This document shows, in pieces, positions 21,403 to 27,784 of a DNA stretch of 51,672 nt; the stretch's first letter is position 1; every line of letters starts with the position of its first letter. The stretch is from IMG/VR virus record IMGVR_UViG_3300034177_000075, positions 1-51,672 of that record. One strand, 5' to 3'. The position numbers were made by a program, and so were the translations under genes. The notes below the pieces were generated by a model, which saw only the letters and a list, made by a program, of their open reading frames with translations, searched no databases and had not been told where the DNA came from. This stretch comes from a virus.

Positions 21403-21888
21403 TTGAATAAGGGATTTACGCACGATGATCTGAACGGCGTTCGCTGCTCGGCGACAACGCGGTGCGGCCCCCGCGCGGGGCTCCGCTGTGGACAGTTCTG
21501 CGAGGTCGGCGCGACGGTCTGCCGTTGGCACGGCGGCGCGTCGCCACTCGCCAAGGAGGCGCAGCGCCGGCGCCTCGAGAGCCTGGTCGAAGACGCGATC
21601 GAGACGCTCCGGGATACGATGCTCCACAGTAAGAAGCCTGCGGTCCGCGCAGCGGCCGCGCGGCACGTCCTGGATCGCGCGGGCTACGGCCCGAGCCAGA
21701 CGGTGACGGTGGCGCCCGGGTCGCCGCTGCGCGAGCTACCGCCGGCCGAGGTGCTCAAGCGGCTGGACGCCGCTCGAGCCGCGATGCTGGTGGCCCCGCA
21801 GGCGCCCGTGGGCGCCCCTGGGGAGAGCGAGGGCGGCTCCGCCGCCGCCGCAGCCGGGCCGCGGCCCAAAACGCCCCAGGGCGAATAG
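21403..21888 (+). CDS. Putative terminase small subunit
   Basis: 161 residues from TTG 21403, with AAAGGA upstream inside a palindrome. N-terminal cysteine/histidine motif (CSATTRCGPRAGLRCGQF then CRWHGG), followed by helices ending VRAAAARHVLDRAGYGPSQT, wording common in phage small terminases, and a low-complexity tail. Position at the head of the packaging genes fits. DNA recognition at the packaging site would be its job; the call is moderate. Confidence 0.6.
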   Translation: MNKGFTHDDLNGVRCSATTRCGPRAGLRCGQFCEVGATVCRWHGGASPLAKEAQRRRLESLVEDAIETLRDTMLHSKKPAVRAAAARHVLDRAGYGPSQTVTVAPGSPLRELPPAEVLKRLDAARAAMLVAPQAPVGAPGESEGGSAAAAAGPRPKTPQGE

Positions 21889-21895
21889 GAGACCC

Positions 21896-21925
21896 TTGAC
21901 AGCGATTGGCGTATGGGCGTATTCT
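21896..21925 (+). promoter_or_regulatory. Sigma70-type promoter before the protease gene
   Basis: -35 TTGACA (21896-21901), 18-nt spacer, -10 TATTCT (21920-21925). Transcription would start near 21932 and leave a short leader with TGGAGG before GTG 21947. Could serve the packaging and lysis genes. Confidence 0.6.
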
Positions 21926-21946
21926 TGCCTCTATGGAGGCCGAATC

Positions 21947-22492
21947 GTGACCCTGGTATTGCTCTCCCTGCTCGCGGCGCCGCTGCCGGCGCCGGTCGTG
22001 ATCTTCGCGGCCGACGGCTCGGGCTGGGGGCAGGCCTGCGTCGTCGGCGTCGACGAGGCGATCACGGCGAAGCACGTCATCGACGCCGTGCCTGAGGCGC
22101 AACTGCGATGGCGTGAGGCGCTCGGCACGCGCGAGGGCGCCGTGACCGTGATCTCTCGCGAGAAGGACCGCGACCTCGCGCGCGTGCGCCTCGAGGGCGC
22201 GGGCGGCCTGCTACCGATCGGCCGGACGTCCGCGCGAACGCCCGAGCCGGGCGAGGACCTCCGGATCTCTGGTGTCGCGGGGCCGCGTCGCCGCCTCGTG
22301 ATCTACGGACGGTTCCTGTGGACGGATGACGCGGGCGATCTGATGATCGACGCCTTGACCTTCGGCGGCCTCAGCGGCGCGTGCGTCGTCGACGCCGAGG
22401 GCCGTGTCCTCGGCGTCGTCGGCGGCGCGCAGACGAATCCGAGCCAGCCGTGGCGTCGCGCGATCGCATTCGCAATCCAGGTTCGGAAATGA
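21947..22492 (+). CDS. Secreted trypsin-like serine protease
   Basis: 181 residues; GTG 21947 chosen because TGGAGG lies 8 nt upstream and the N-terminus is then a signal peptide (MTLVLLSLLAAPLPAP). Chymotrypsin-fold triad visible: His in AITAKHVID, Asp in KDRDLARVRL, Ser in GGLSGACVV followed by GRVLGVVGG. Resembles DegP/trypsin_2 domains without a PDZ. An exported protease beside packaging genes is unusual; it may act on the host envelope. Confidence 0.75.
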   Translation: MTLVLLSLLAAPLPAPVVIFAADGSGWGQACVVGVDEAITAKHVIDAVPEAQLRWREALGTREGAVTVISREKDRDLARVRLEGAGGLLPIGRTSARTPEPGEDLRISGVAGPRRRLVIYGRFLWTDDAGDLMIDALTFGGLSGACVVDAEGRVLGVVGGAQTNPSQPWRRAIAFAIQVRK

Positions 22493-22731
22493 CTTTCATC
22501 GCACCGCGGCGTATCGCGCCGCAACGCGCCGCAGCGCGCCGCCACGCAACGCAACGTCCGTACCCGTTCACAATCGAGGTCGACAACCGCAGTGAACGGC
22601 CTGGTTCTAACGACGCCGAGACCGTAGCCGAGGCGATCGCGCGACTCGACGCCGCGCTCGCGCGCTACGGGCTCAAGCGCTCGGACGTCCGGCCCGAGGT
22701 CGCGGAGCGGTTGCGGAGGAGGGATTCGTGA
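22489..22731 (+). CDS. 80-aa hypothetical protein
   Basis: ATG 22489 overlaps the protease stop. N-terminus is Arg/Ala-rich low complexity (RRIAPQRAAARRHATQR); the rest is a helical segment (DAETVAEAIARLDAALARYG). Function not recognised. Confidence 0.55.
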   Translation: MTFIAPRRIAPQRAAARRHATQRPYPFTIEVDNRSERPGSNDAETVAEAIARLDAALARYGLKRSDVRPEVAERLRRRDS

Positions 22732-22901
22732 CGATAGAGGAGCTAGTCGTGTTCGTGCGCGAGTGCGCCGCGGGACGGCAGGTTACGAACGCTGAGGCAC
22801 GCGTCGTGCTGAGCCGAGGGCTATGTGCTGACGGATACGAGACGCATACGCCGACACGGTACCTAGTTTTGACGATCGACCTCGAGCAGGTGTCGCAATG
22901 A
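22728..22901 (+). CDS. 57-aa hypothetical protein
   Basis: GTG 22728 overlaps the previous stop and its own stop overlaps the next ATG. Reads VTIEELVVFVRECAAGRQVT, then a YETHTPTRYLVLTIDL segment. No family recognised, but the tight coupling on both sides supports it. Confidence 0.6.
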   Translation: MTIEELVVFVRECAAGRQVTNAEARVVLSRGLCADGYETHTPTRYLVLTIDLEQVSQ

Positions 22902-23281
22902 AGGTCGAACTCCTGCGCGTCGCCGTGCTCCCCGAGGGTGCATTCGGCGTCCTCAAGGTCGACGGCCGGCCCGTGGCCCTGGCCCTCGAGCGCACATATA
23001 AGAATCTCGAGGTCAAGATTCCGGCGGGATCCTGGCGCTGCGTGCCGACCGTGTATCACAAAGGCCGCTACCCGACGTGGGAGATCCTGGTGCCGGGACA
23101 CTCGCGGCTGCTGTTCCATCGCGGCAATTGGGAGACGGATCTCGACGGCTGCATCGCGGTCGCGCGCTCTTTCGAGGGCACGTGGGTAAGTGGCAGCCGC
23201 GGATTCGAGGCGTTCGAGCGCGCGGCGATGCCGGACGGCGAGCGTCGCGAGTTCATGTTGGAAGTCCGAGATGCGGGGTAG
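22898..23281 (+). CDS. DUF5675 family protein
   Basis: 127 residues, full length. Contains GAFGVLKVDGRPVALALER, KIPAGSWRC and SRLLFHRGNWETDLDGCI with the conserved HxGN and GC residues of DUF5675, a family common in phage lysis regions with no established enzyme activity, sometimes likened to L,D-transpeptidase folds. ATG 22898 overlaps the prior stop. Its last 10 nt are also the first 10 nt of tRNA-Met. Confidence 0.8.
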   Translation: MKVELLRVAVLPEGAFGVLKVDGRPVALALERTYKNLEVKIPAGSWRCVPTVYHKGRYPTWEILVPGHSRLLFHRGNWETDLDGCIAVARSFEGTWVSGSRGFEAFERAAMPDGERREFMLEVRDAG

Positions 23282-23348
23282 CGCAGCATGGTAGCGCGCC
23301 TGGCTCATAACCAGGAGGTCGCCGGTTCGAGTCCGGCCCCCGCGTCCA
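23272..23348 (+). tRNA. tRNA-Met (CAT)
   Basis: Full cloverleaf with encoded CCA: acceptor TGCGGGG/CCCCGCG with a U-G first pair, D-stem GCGC/GCGC, anticodon stem CCTGG/CCAGG around CTCATAA, T-arm GCCGG-TTCGAGT-CCGGC. The anticodon stem lacks the three G-C pairs of initiators, so elongator type; a lysidine-modified tRNA-Ile cannot be excluded. It overlaps a stop codon at its 5' end and contains the start of the next protein gene. Confidence 0.9.
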
Positions 23349-23449
23349 ATCCGTGTTCCGCGTGCGGCTGGCCGATGCGTTATATCGGCCACTGCAAGCT
23401 GATCTGTTTTCGCTGTGGCCTGCTCCTCGGCTGTTCGGAGGGAACATGA
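23288..23449 (+). CDS. Zinc-ribbon protein whose start lies inside tRNA-Met
   Basis: 53 residues. The conserved part CSACGWPM, then GHCKLICFRCG and a further Cys, is a familiar phage zinc ribbon. The only in-frame start before it is ATG 23288, within the tRNA D-arm, so the first ~20 residues (MVARLAHNQEVAGSSPAPAS) are read from tRNA sequence. Its stop overlaps the next ATG (ATGA). Transcripts processed to tRNA would lose this start. Confidence 0.6.
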   Translation: MVARLAHNQEVAGSSPAPASNPCSACGWPMRYIGHCKLICFRCGLLLGCSEGT

Positions 23450-23670
23450 CTTGGTACCGCATCCACGCCGGTCTCGCGCCGCGGCCGAAGCCGTGGATGA
23501 ACGCCGCGTGTGCGCGTCAATGTGGTGAGCCACGGAAGGCAGGTAGCGTTTTCTGCACCAAGCATGACGCGGAGTCGGCGTCCAAGATCGGCGCCGCGCT
23601 GGACGGCTATCGGGATGTCACGCGCGCGGATCCGACGGTAGTCCGTACGTTTTCAAAGGAGCCAGAATGA
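23446..23670 (+). CDS. 74-aa zinc-binding phage protein
   Basis: Good ribosome site (GGAGGGAAC) before ATG 23446. Contains CARQCGEPRKAGSVFCTKH, a compact Cys/His metal site seen in small phage proteins. The C-terminus is polar. Function unknown. Confidence 0.65.
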   Translation: MTWYRIHAGLAPRPKPWMNAACARQCGEPRKAGSVFCTKHDAESASKIGAALDGYRDVTRADPTVVRTFSKEPE

Positions 23671-23801
23671 ACGTCAAGAAAGTCGGGTTCTTCCTCAAGC
23701 TCGCGTGGAACTTCTTCCTCGCCGGCAAGACCGTCAAGATCGGGGGCAAGCCGGTCACGCTACCGCCGCTCCAGAAGTCGGACGTTGAGATCAAATCGTG
23801 A
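23667..23801 (+). CDS. 44-aa amphipathic peptide
   Basis: AAAGGAG precedes ATG 23667. N-terminal half MNVKKVGFFLKLAWNFFLAG is a basic, aromatic amphipathic or membrane-inserting helix; the rest is soluble. Position among lysis-type genes suggests a membrane-active role, which is inference. Confidence 0.6.
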   Translation: MNVKKVGFFLKLAWNFFLAGKTVKIGGKPVTLPPLQKSDVEIKS

Positions 23802-23986
23802 GGCGCTGGCGGATCGAGTCGGACGGTACGCCGGCGGGGACGCGGGTTTACGACGCCGAGGGTCGGGACGCAGTTCATGAGCGCGACGTGGACGCTCGAA
23901 AGCCGCGGTCAGTTGTTGGCGCGCCTGACGCTCACGACGATCACGGCCGCTGCGGAATCGAGGTAACGTCGTTGGAATCGAGGTAG
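23798..23986 (+). CDS. 62-aa protein with a pair of compensating frameshifts
   Basis: GTG 23798 overlaps the previous stop. N-terminus RRWRIESDGTPAGTRVYDAE fits a known small phage protein. After about residue 26 the expected continuation (SATWTLESRGQLLARLTLT) is found in the +1 frame, from 23877, and near 23957 the original frame resumes as IEVTSLESR. The open frame therefore encodes a scrambled middle of ~28 residues. Real double indel or sequencing errors. Confidence 0.6.
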   Translation: MRRWRIESDGTPAGTRVYDAEGRDAVHERDVDARKPRSVVGAPDAHDDHGRCGIEVTSLESR

Positions 23987-23988
23987 CG

Positions 23989-24669
23989 GTGAAACATTGG
24001 CTCAGCGCCAGGGAACATTGGCTCAGCGCCAGGGAACATTGGCTCAGCGCCAGGGAATCTGTGCACTGCCCCGTCCTCCTCCCCGCGGACGTGATCCTCA
24101 CGCGAAGTGACACGTTCCTCGGCAAGGCGATCCGCCTCGCGACGCGCCGGCTCGGCGACGCCGTGGTCTACAACCACTCGGGGATTGTGACGCAGTCGGG
24201 GCTCGTCCCCGGGCCCTACGCGGACGCCGTTGACAGTGGCGCGTGCATGACCGAGGCGCTGTGGCGCGTCCGCTACGGCGCGGTCTGGCGGTTCTACGGT
24301 CCGCCCGCGGGGCCCAAGCGGCCCGAGGTCGCGATCTGGAGGCCGTTCTCCCTGGACTCGCCGACGCGGAGCCGCATCGCGGCGCACGCCGAGGCGCGCG
24401 TCGGCCAGCGGTACGCGTGGTGGCGCCTAAGCGCGCACCTCGCGGACAGCGCTCTCTCATGGCTCGCGTTTGGCCACGACGTTAGGCTGTTCCGCCGCGT
24501 CAACGTCACGGACCGCCCCATCTGCTCGTGGCTCGTCGCCGAAGCATTCTCGGCCGAGGGCCTCGACTTTGGCGTTCCCGCGGCGTCGGCTGACCCCGAT
24601 GACATCGCGGACTACGTGGAGACTCACCCGCTAAAGTACGCGTTGGTCTTCGAGGGGCGGATCGCGTGA
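23989..24669 (+). CDS. Permuted papain-like amidase (YiiX/C92 type), candidate lysis enzyme
   Basis: 226 residues. GTG 23989 has GAGG 5 nt upstream. Residues 3-23 are three HWLSARE repeats. The domain then starts ADVILTRSDTFLGKAIRLAT, with catalytic His in NHSGIVTQSG and catalytic Cys in RPICSWLVAEAF, the order of permuted NlpC/P60 enzymes. These cleave amide bonds in peptidoglycan or lipids. Closest candidate for an endolysin in this window, beside holin-like genes. A GTG at 24058 could start the domain without the repeats. Confidence 0.7.
   Translation: MKHWLSAREHWLSAREHWLSARESVHCPVLLPADVILTRSDTFLGKAIRLATRRLGDAVVYNHSGIVTQSGLVPGPYADAVDSGACMTEALWRVRYGAVWRFYGPPAGPKRPEVAIWRPFSLDSPTRSRIAAHAEARVGQRYAWWRLSAHLADSALSWLAFGHDVRLFRRVNVTDRPICSWLVAEAFSAEGLDFGVPAASADPDDIADYVETHPLKYALVFEGRIA
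23993..24055 (+). repeat. 21-bp tandem repeat, three perfect units
   Basis: Three identical 21-bp units in frame at the very start of the amidase gene, each coding HWLSARE. Each unit also contains CCAGGGAA. Confidence 0.9.
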
Positions 24670-25106
24670 TCCGCCGCGCGTGGTTCGAGTTCTGGAATTG
24701 GTGGTTTTTCCACGTGAAGCTGCCCACGGCCTACTGGTTCGAGCGCGGCAGGTACGCGTTATTCTTGGACGTTCGAGTCGCGCGCGACGCCGCGGCGGCT
24801 CGTGGCGCGCGGTTCGGCCGCGGGTGGCTGCCGTGCGTCGACGTCGGGCCCGGGTGGTTGCAGCTCGTCGAGCGCCTCGAGGCCGACCTCTTCCGCGTCG
24901 GCTGGGACGGCGAGCGCCACCAGATCAAGGAGAAGTACGGGGCGTTGCGGTTCTACTGTTCCGGAGACGGCGGCCTCGCGCTATGGCGCGTCATCATCCT
25001 CGCGGAGCGCGAAAGCGAGCGGACTTGCGAGTCGTGCGCCGCGCCGGGTCGGACGCGCGGCCGCGCCTGGCAGCGGACGCTGTGCGACGCGTGCGAGGGG
25101 AAATGA
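24666..25106 (+). CDS. 146-aa phage protein with zinc finger and IKEKYGALRFY motif
   Basis: GTG 24666 overlaps the amidase stop. N-terminal aromatic segment (FEFWNWWFFHVKLPTAYWF) may contact membrane. The centre has HQIKEKYGALRFYCSG, a signature of a common but uncharacterised phage protein, followed by CESCAAPG and CDACEG zinc ligands. Function unknown. Confidence 0.7.
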   Translation: MIRRAWFEFWNWWFFHVKLPTAYWFERGRYALFLDVRVARDAAAARGARFGRGWLPCVDVGPGWLQLVERLEADLFRVGWDGERHQIKEKYGALRFYCSGDGGLALWRVIILAERESERTCESCAAPGRTRGRAWQRTLCDACEGK

Positions 25107-25327
25107 CCACGATGAAGCGCCGCCGGCTCACGGTGCGGCTCTCGCCGGCCGGGAATCGCGAGGCGCTTGAGGGCGCGGTCGAGACCGCGGTGCGTCTCGC
25201 CATCCGGCGCACGTGGAAGCTCCGCGGCGATCGGGGGCCGGACGACGGCACCATCGAGATAATCGCGCGATACGCGTGTTCGGCGCTGTGGGAGGTCCTC
25301 GAGGGCCGCGGGGTCGAGGTAGTTTGA
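25103..25327 (+). CDS. 74-aa hypothetical protein
   Basis: ATG 25103 overlaps the previous stop; another ATG lies three codons on. Basic N-terminus (MKRRRLTVRLSPAG), then a long helix (AVETAVRLAIRRTWK) and ALWEVLEGRG. No family recognised. Confidence 0.6.
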   Translation: MTTMKRRRLTVRLSPAGNREALEGAVETAVRLAIRRTWKLRGDRGPDDGTIEIIARYACSALWEVLEGRGVEVV

Positions 25328-25575
25328 TGGGCGACAAGGTCTGCTGCGAGCACTGCGCGACGACGACCGAGGCCGTGGCGGACCTCCGCGTCGGCGTCGC
25401 TGAGATCAGCGCGGGGCAGCGCTGGCAGTCGGAGTCCCTCGCGCGGATCGAGGAGGGCATGGTGACGCGCCACGAGTTCCGACCGGTTCGCGCCGTCGCC
25501 TTCGGGCTCGTCGCGGCCATTTTGCTCGCCGTCGTCGGCTGGGCGGGCGCCGCGCTATTGAGGGTCCCCCGATGA
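25327..25575 (+). CDS. 82-aa membrane protein, XhlA/holin-like
   Basis: ATG 25327 shares a base with the preceding stop (TGATG). N-terminal CCEHC cluster and coiled coil (VADLRVGVAEI, ESLARIEEGM) followed by one C-terminal transmembrane helix (VAFGLVAAILLAVVGWAGAA). This layout matches hemolysin XhlA-type lysis accessory proteins. Confidence 0.65.
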   Translation: MGDKVCCEHCATTTEAVADLRVGVAEISAGQRWQSESLARIEEGMVTRHEFRPVRAVAFGLVAAILLAVVGWAGAALLRVPR

Positions 25576-25817
25576 TCGACAAGCTCTGGGCGTTCCTGAT
25601 CGCCCTCAATGACAAGGCGTTCCGCACCGCGGTGCTCCTCGCGCTGCTCGGTATGGGCTACGCGCAGTGGTCGACGTGGAAGGCCGTCAAGGCCGTAGGC
25701 GCGGATCGCGCGATCGAGGCGCGCGTCGTCGCCGTTGAGAAGGAGCAGGCGGTCACGGCTGTACGCATTGCGTCGCTCGAGGCGCAGGTCAAGAAGCTCT
25801 GGGAGCGGCGACGGTGA
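25572..25817 (+). CDS. 81-aa membrane protein with coiled coil, holin or spanin-like
   Basis: ATG 25572 overlaps the previous stop. Transmembrane segment TAVLLALLGMGYAQWSTW (residues ~19-36) and a C-terminal coiled coil (VVAVEKEQAVTAVRIASLEA, ending KLWERRR). Paired with the previous gene it makes a plausible lysis cassette next to the amidase. Confidence 0.65.
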   Translation: MIDKLWAFLIALNDKAFRTAVLLALLGMGYAQWSTWKAVKAVGADRAIEARVVAVEKEQAVTAVRIASLEAQVKKLWERRR

Positions 25818-25933
25818 AAGCGGCGGCGGCGGTGAAGAAGGACTGCGTCTACTGCGAGACCTGCGGCTGCTGCATTACGTGCAACGGCTGCGAGCACGGC
25901 GGCTGTCGATGTTGCTGCGAGAAGTGCAAGTGA
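25814..25933 (+). CDS. 39-aa protein with 12 cysteines
   Basis: GTG 25814 overlaps the previous stop as GTGA (an alternative GTG is at 25832). The core CVYCETCGCCITCNGCEHGG continues with CRCCCEKC: 12 Cys in 39 residues, mostly CxxC and CC pairs, like a metallothionein or multi-zinc peptide. Its stop overlaps the GTG proposed for large terminase. No family recognised. Confidence 0.65.
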   Translation: MKAAAAVKKDCVYCETCGCCITCNGCEHGGCRCCCEKCK

Positions 25934-27432
25934 TTTGCGGGGACGTGGTGTCAACGGAAGCACGGGAGGCTGTGGCCCTCCAGGAGCCGGGTTCGAGTCC
26001 CGCCGCTCCCTATGCTGCGCGTATCGACGAGGTCGAGGCCCTCGAGGCCGAGGTCGCGCGGCGATCGCTACGGTACTTCGTGCGCCTCACGTGGCCGATC
26101 GTCGAGCCGTCGGCGCCGCTCGTCTGGAACTGGCATCTCGACGTCATCTGCGATCGCCTCGAGGCCGTGACACGCGGCGACGTCAGGAACTTGATCCTGA
26201 ACGTTCCGCCCGGGTGCATGAAGAGCCTCCTCGTCTCCGTGTTCTGGCCCGCTTGGGAGTGGGCGACGGATCCCGCCAAGCGCTACCTCTGCGCGTCGTA
26301 CGGCCAGCATCTGTCGACCCGTGACAACCTCAAGGTCCGCGACATCGTGACGTCCCCCTGGTATCGGCAGCATTTTGGCGTCCGACTACGCGGCGATCAG
26401 AACGCGAAGATGCGGTTTGACACCTCGGACGGCGGGTGGCGGATTGGGACGTCGATCGGCGGCCCTGGTACCGGCGAGCATCCGCACCGGAAGATCGTGG
26501 ATGATCCGCACTCGGAGAGCCAGGCGCGGTCGGATGCCGAGCGCGAGGAGTCGCTACGATGGGTTGACGGCACGCTGTCGACGCGCGGAGTCGCCCTCGA
26601 CGCGGCGACGATCCTCGTGATGCAGCGGTTCCACCAGAAGGACATGACCGCACACTTCCTCGAGCGTGGCGGTTTCGAGCACGTAATATTCCCCATGAGG
26701 TTCGAGCTCGAGCGCGCGGATTTACGGGATCGCCGCAAGATCGCGGGCTCGTTGCTGTGGCCCGCGCTATTCCCCGAGGAAAAGGTCAAGGCGCTCGAGT
26801 TGCGGCTCGGCCAGTACGGTGTCGCGGGACAGCTCCAGCAGCGGCCGGCGCCGGCCGGGGGCGGCCTCTTCAAGCGCGCGTGGTTCGTCGTCGTCGACCG
26901 CGTGCCAGAGGGCAACCCCCGGCGCCGCGTCCGCGCCTGGGATGTCGCGGCCACGGAGGGCGCGGGTTGCCGTACGGCCGGCGTCCGGATCGCGGACTTC
27001 GGGGACAAGGCGAGCCCCCGGTTCTTGATCGAGAACGTCGAAAAGGGACAGTGGGGGCCCGCGGAGGTCGATCGGCGGATCGCGGAAGCCGCGGCTAGCG
27101 ACGGCCGTGAGTGCGCGATCCGGGAAGAGCAGGAAGGAGGGAGCGCGGGGAAGAGCGTAATCGTTGCACGGGCCCGGGCCCTCGCCGGCTACGACTACCG
27201 CGCGATGCCCGCGACGGGCAGCAAGGAGGTCCGCGCCAACGCGCTGCGTGCCCAGGCCGAGGCCGGGAATGTCGGGCTGTTGCGTTCCGGGTGGAACGCC
27301 GAATTCTTGGACGAGGCCGAGATATTTCCGAACGGCACGTACCTGGACCAGATCGACGGCGCGGCGCACGCGATGAACGACTTGGTAACGGGGCCGCGTG
27401 CGGTGGGCGTCCGCGAGGTGAGGTGGGGATGA
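25930..27432 (+). CDS. terL: Terminase large subunit
   Basis: 500 residues from GTG 25930, which overlaps the stop of the Cys-rich gene. ATPase: Walker A NVPPGCMKSLLVSVFW (~residue 94), Walker B KIVDDPH (~190), and the coupling segment TLSTRGVALDAATILVMQRF. Nuclease: RAWDVAATEGAG (~336), CAIREEQEGGSAGKS (~395) and an acidic C-terminal IDGAAHAMNDL. Family terminase_6-like. The codons for residues 4-28 are also tRNA-His; homology proper begins around EVARRSLRYFVRLTWP, so the true start could be later, but no better start codon exists after the tRNA. Confidence 0.9.
   Translation: MICGDVVSTEAREAVALQEPGSSPAAPYAARIDEVEALEAEVARRSLRYFVRLTWPIVEPSAPLVWNWHLDVICDRLEAVTRGDVRNLILNVPPGCMKSLLVSVFWPAWEWATDPAKRYLCASYGQHLSTRDNLKVRDIVTSPWYRQHFGVRLRGDQNAKMRFDTSDGGWRIGTSIGGPGTGEHPHRKIVDDPHSESQARSDAEREESLRWVDGTLSTRGVALDAATILVMQRFHQKDMTAHFLERGGFEHVIFPMRFELERADLRDRRKIAGSLLWPALFPEEKVKALELRLGQYGVAGQLQQRPAPAGGGLFKRAWFVVVDRVPEGNPRRRVRAWDVAATEGAGCRTAGVRIADFGDKASPRFLIENVEKGQWGPAEVDRRIAEAAASDGRECAIREEQEGGSAGKSVIVARARALAGYDYRAMPATGSKEVRANALRAQAEAGNVGLLRSGWNAEFLDEAEIFPNGTYLDQIDGAAHAMNDLVTGPRAVGVREVRWG
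25939..26011 (+). tRNA. tRNA-His (GTG), nested in the terminase 5' end
   Basis: Acceptor GGGGACG/CGCTCCC (one A-C mismatch, one G-U), D-stem GTGT/GCAC, anticodon stem GGAGG/CCTCC around CTGTGGC, T-arm CCGGG-TTCGAGT-CCCGC (last pair mismatched). No encoded CCA and no G at -1, so it needs host maturation. Its imperfections make it less certain than tRNA-Met. Confidence 0.65.
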
Positions 27433-27593
27433 TTCCTCGGCGCTGGTGGACGGACCCGCTGGTTGCCGCGCCATTCGCGCGGCTCGAGATCCGGCGCGCG
27501 CCGCGCGTGGAGGACCTTCGCAGGTGGTACGTTGGAGAGGGTTGGATCGTACCCGAATCGGGTATGATCCAACCCAATGAGGGTACGCCATGA
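27429..27593 (+). CDS. 54-aa hypothetical protein
   Basis: ATG 27429 overlaps the terminase stop. Trp/Arg-rich (MIPRRWWTDPL, LRRWYVGEGWIV). Its 3' end contains a 16-bp inverted repeat. Stop overlaps the next ATG. Unknown function. Confidence 0.6.
   Translation: MIPRRWWTDPLVAAPFARLEIRRAPRVEDLRRWYVGEGWIVPESGMIQPNEGTP
27539..27575 (+). other. Strong stem-loop at the end of the 54-aa gene
   Basis: 16-bp stem with one G-U type mismatch position (GGGTTGGATCGTACCC against GGGTATGATCCAACCC) and a 5-nt loop. No U-run follows, so it is not a standard terminator; it may act as mRNA processing or attenuation site before the adsorption genes, or as a binding palindrome. Confidence 0.6.
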
Positions 27594-27784
27594 AGATCGG
27601 CGACGGCCTGCTCCTTGGTACGCCGGGCGCCGGCGCGTTCGGCGCCGTGATCGCCGTGTACCCCGACCGCGTCGTCTGCCTGTTCCCGGATGTCCGGCAG
27701 GTGCCGTGCGTAATCGCGACGCTCTATCCGGAGTACGCGGCGGCGCTCAAGGCGCCGCTCGCCGGCCTCGAGGTGTGCACGTGA
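27590..27784 (+). CDS. 64-aa hypothetical protein
   Basis: ATG 27590 overlaps the prior stop. Compact beta protein (AFGAVIAVYPDRVVCLFPDV). No family recognised. Overlaps the next gene as GTGA. Confidence 0.6.
   Translation: MKIGDGLLLGTPGAGAFGAVIAVYPDRVVCLFPDVRQVPCVIATLYPEYAAALKAPLAGLEVCT

Noticed and set aside
21896-21946. Protease start at TTG 21896
   Set aside because: That codon is part of a -35 box; GTG 21947 has a ribosome site and starts a proper signal peptide.
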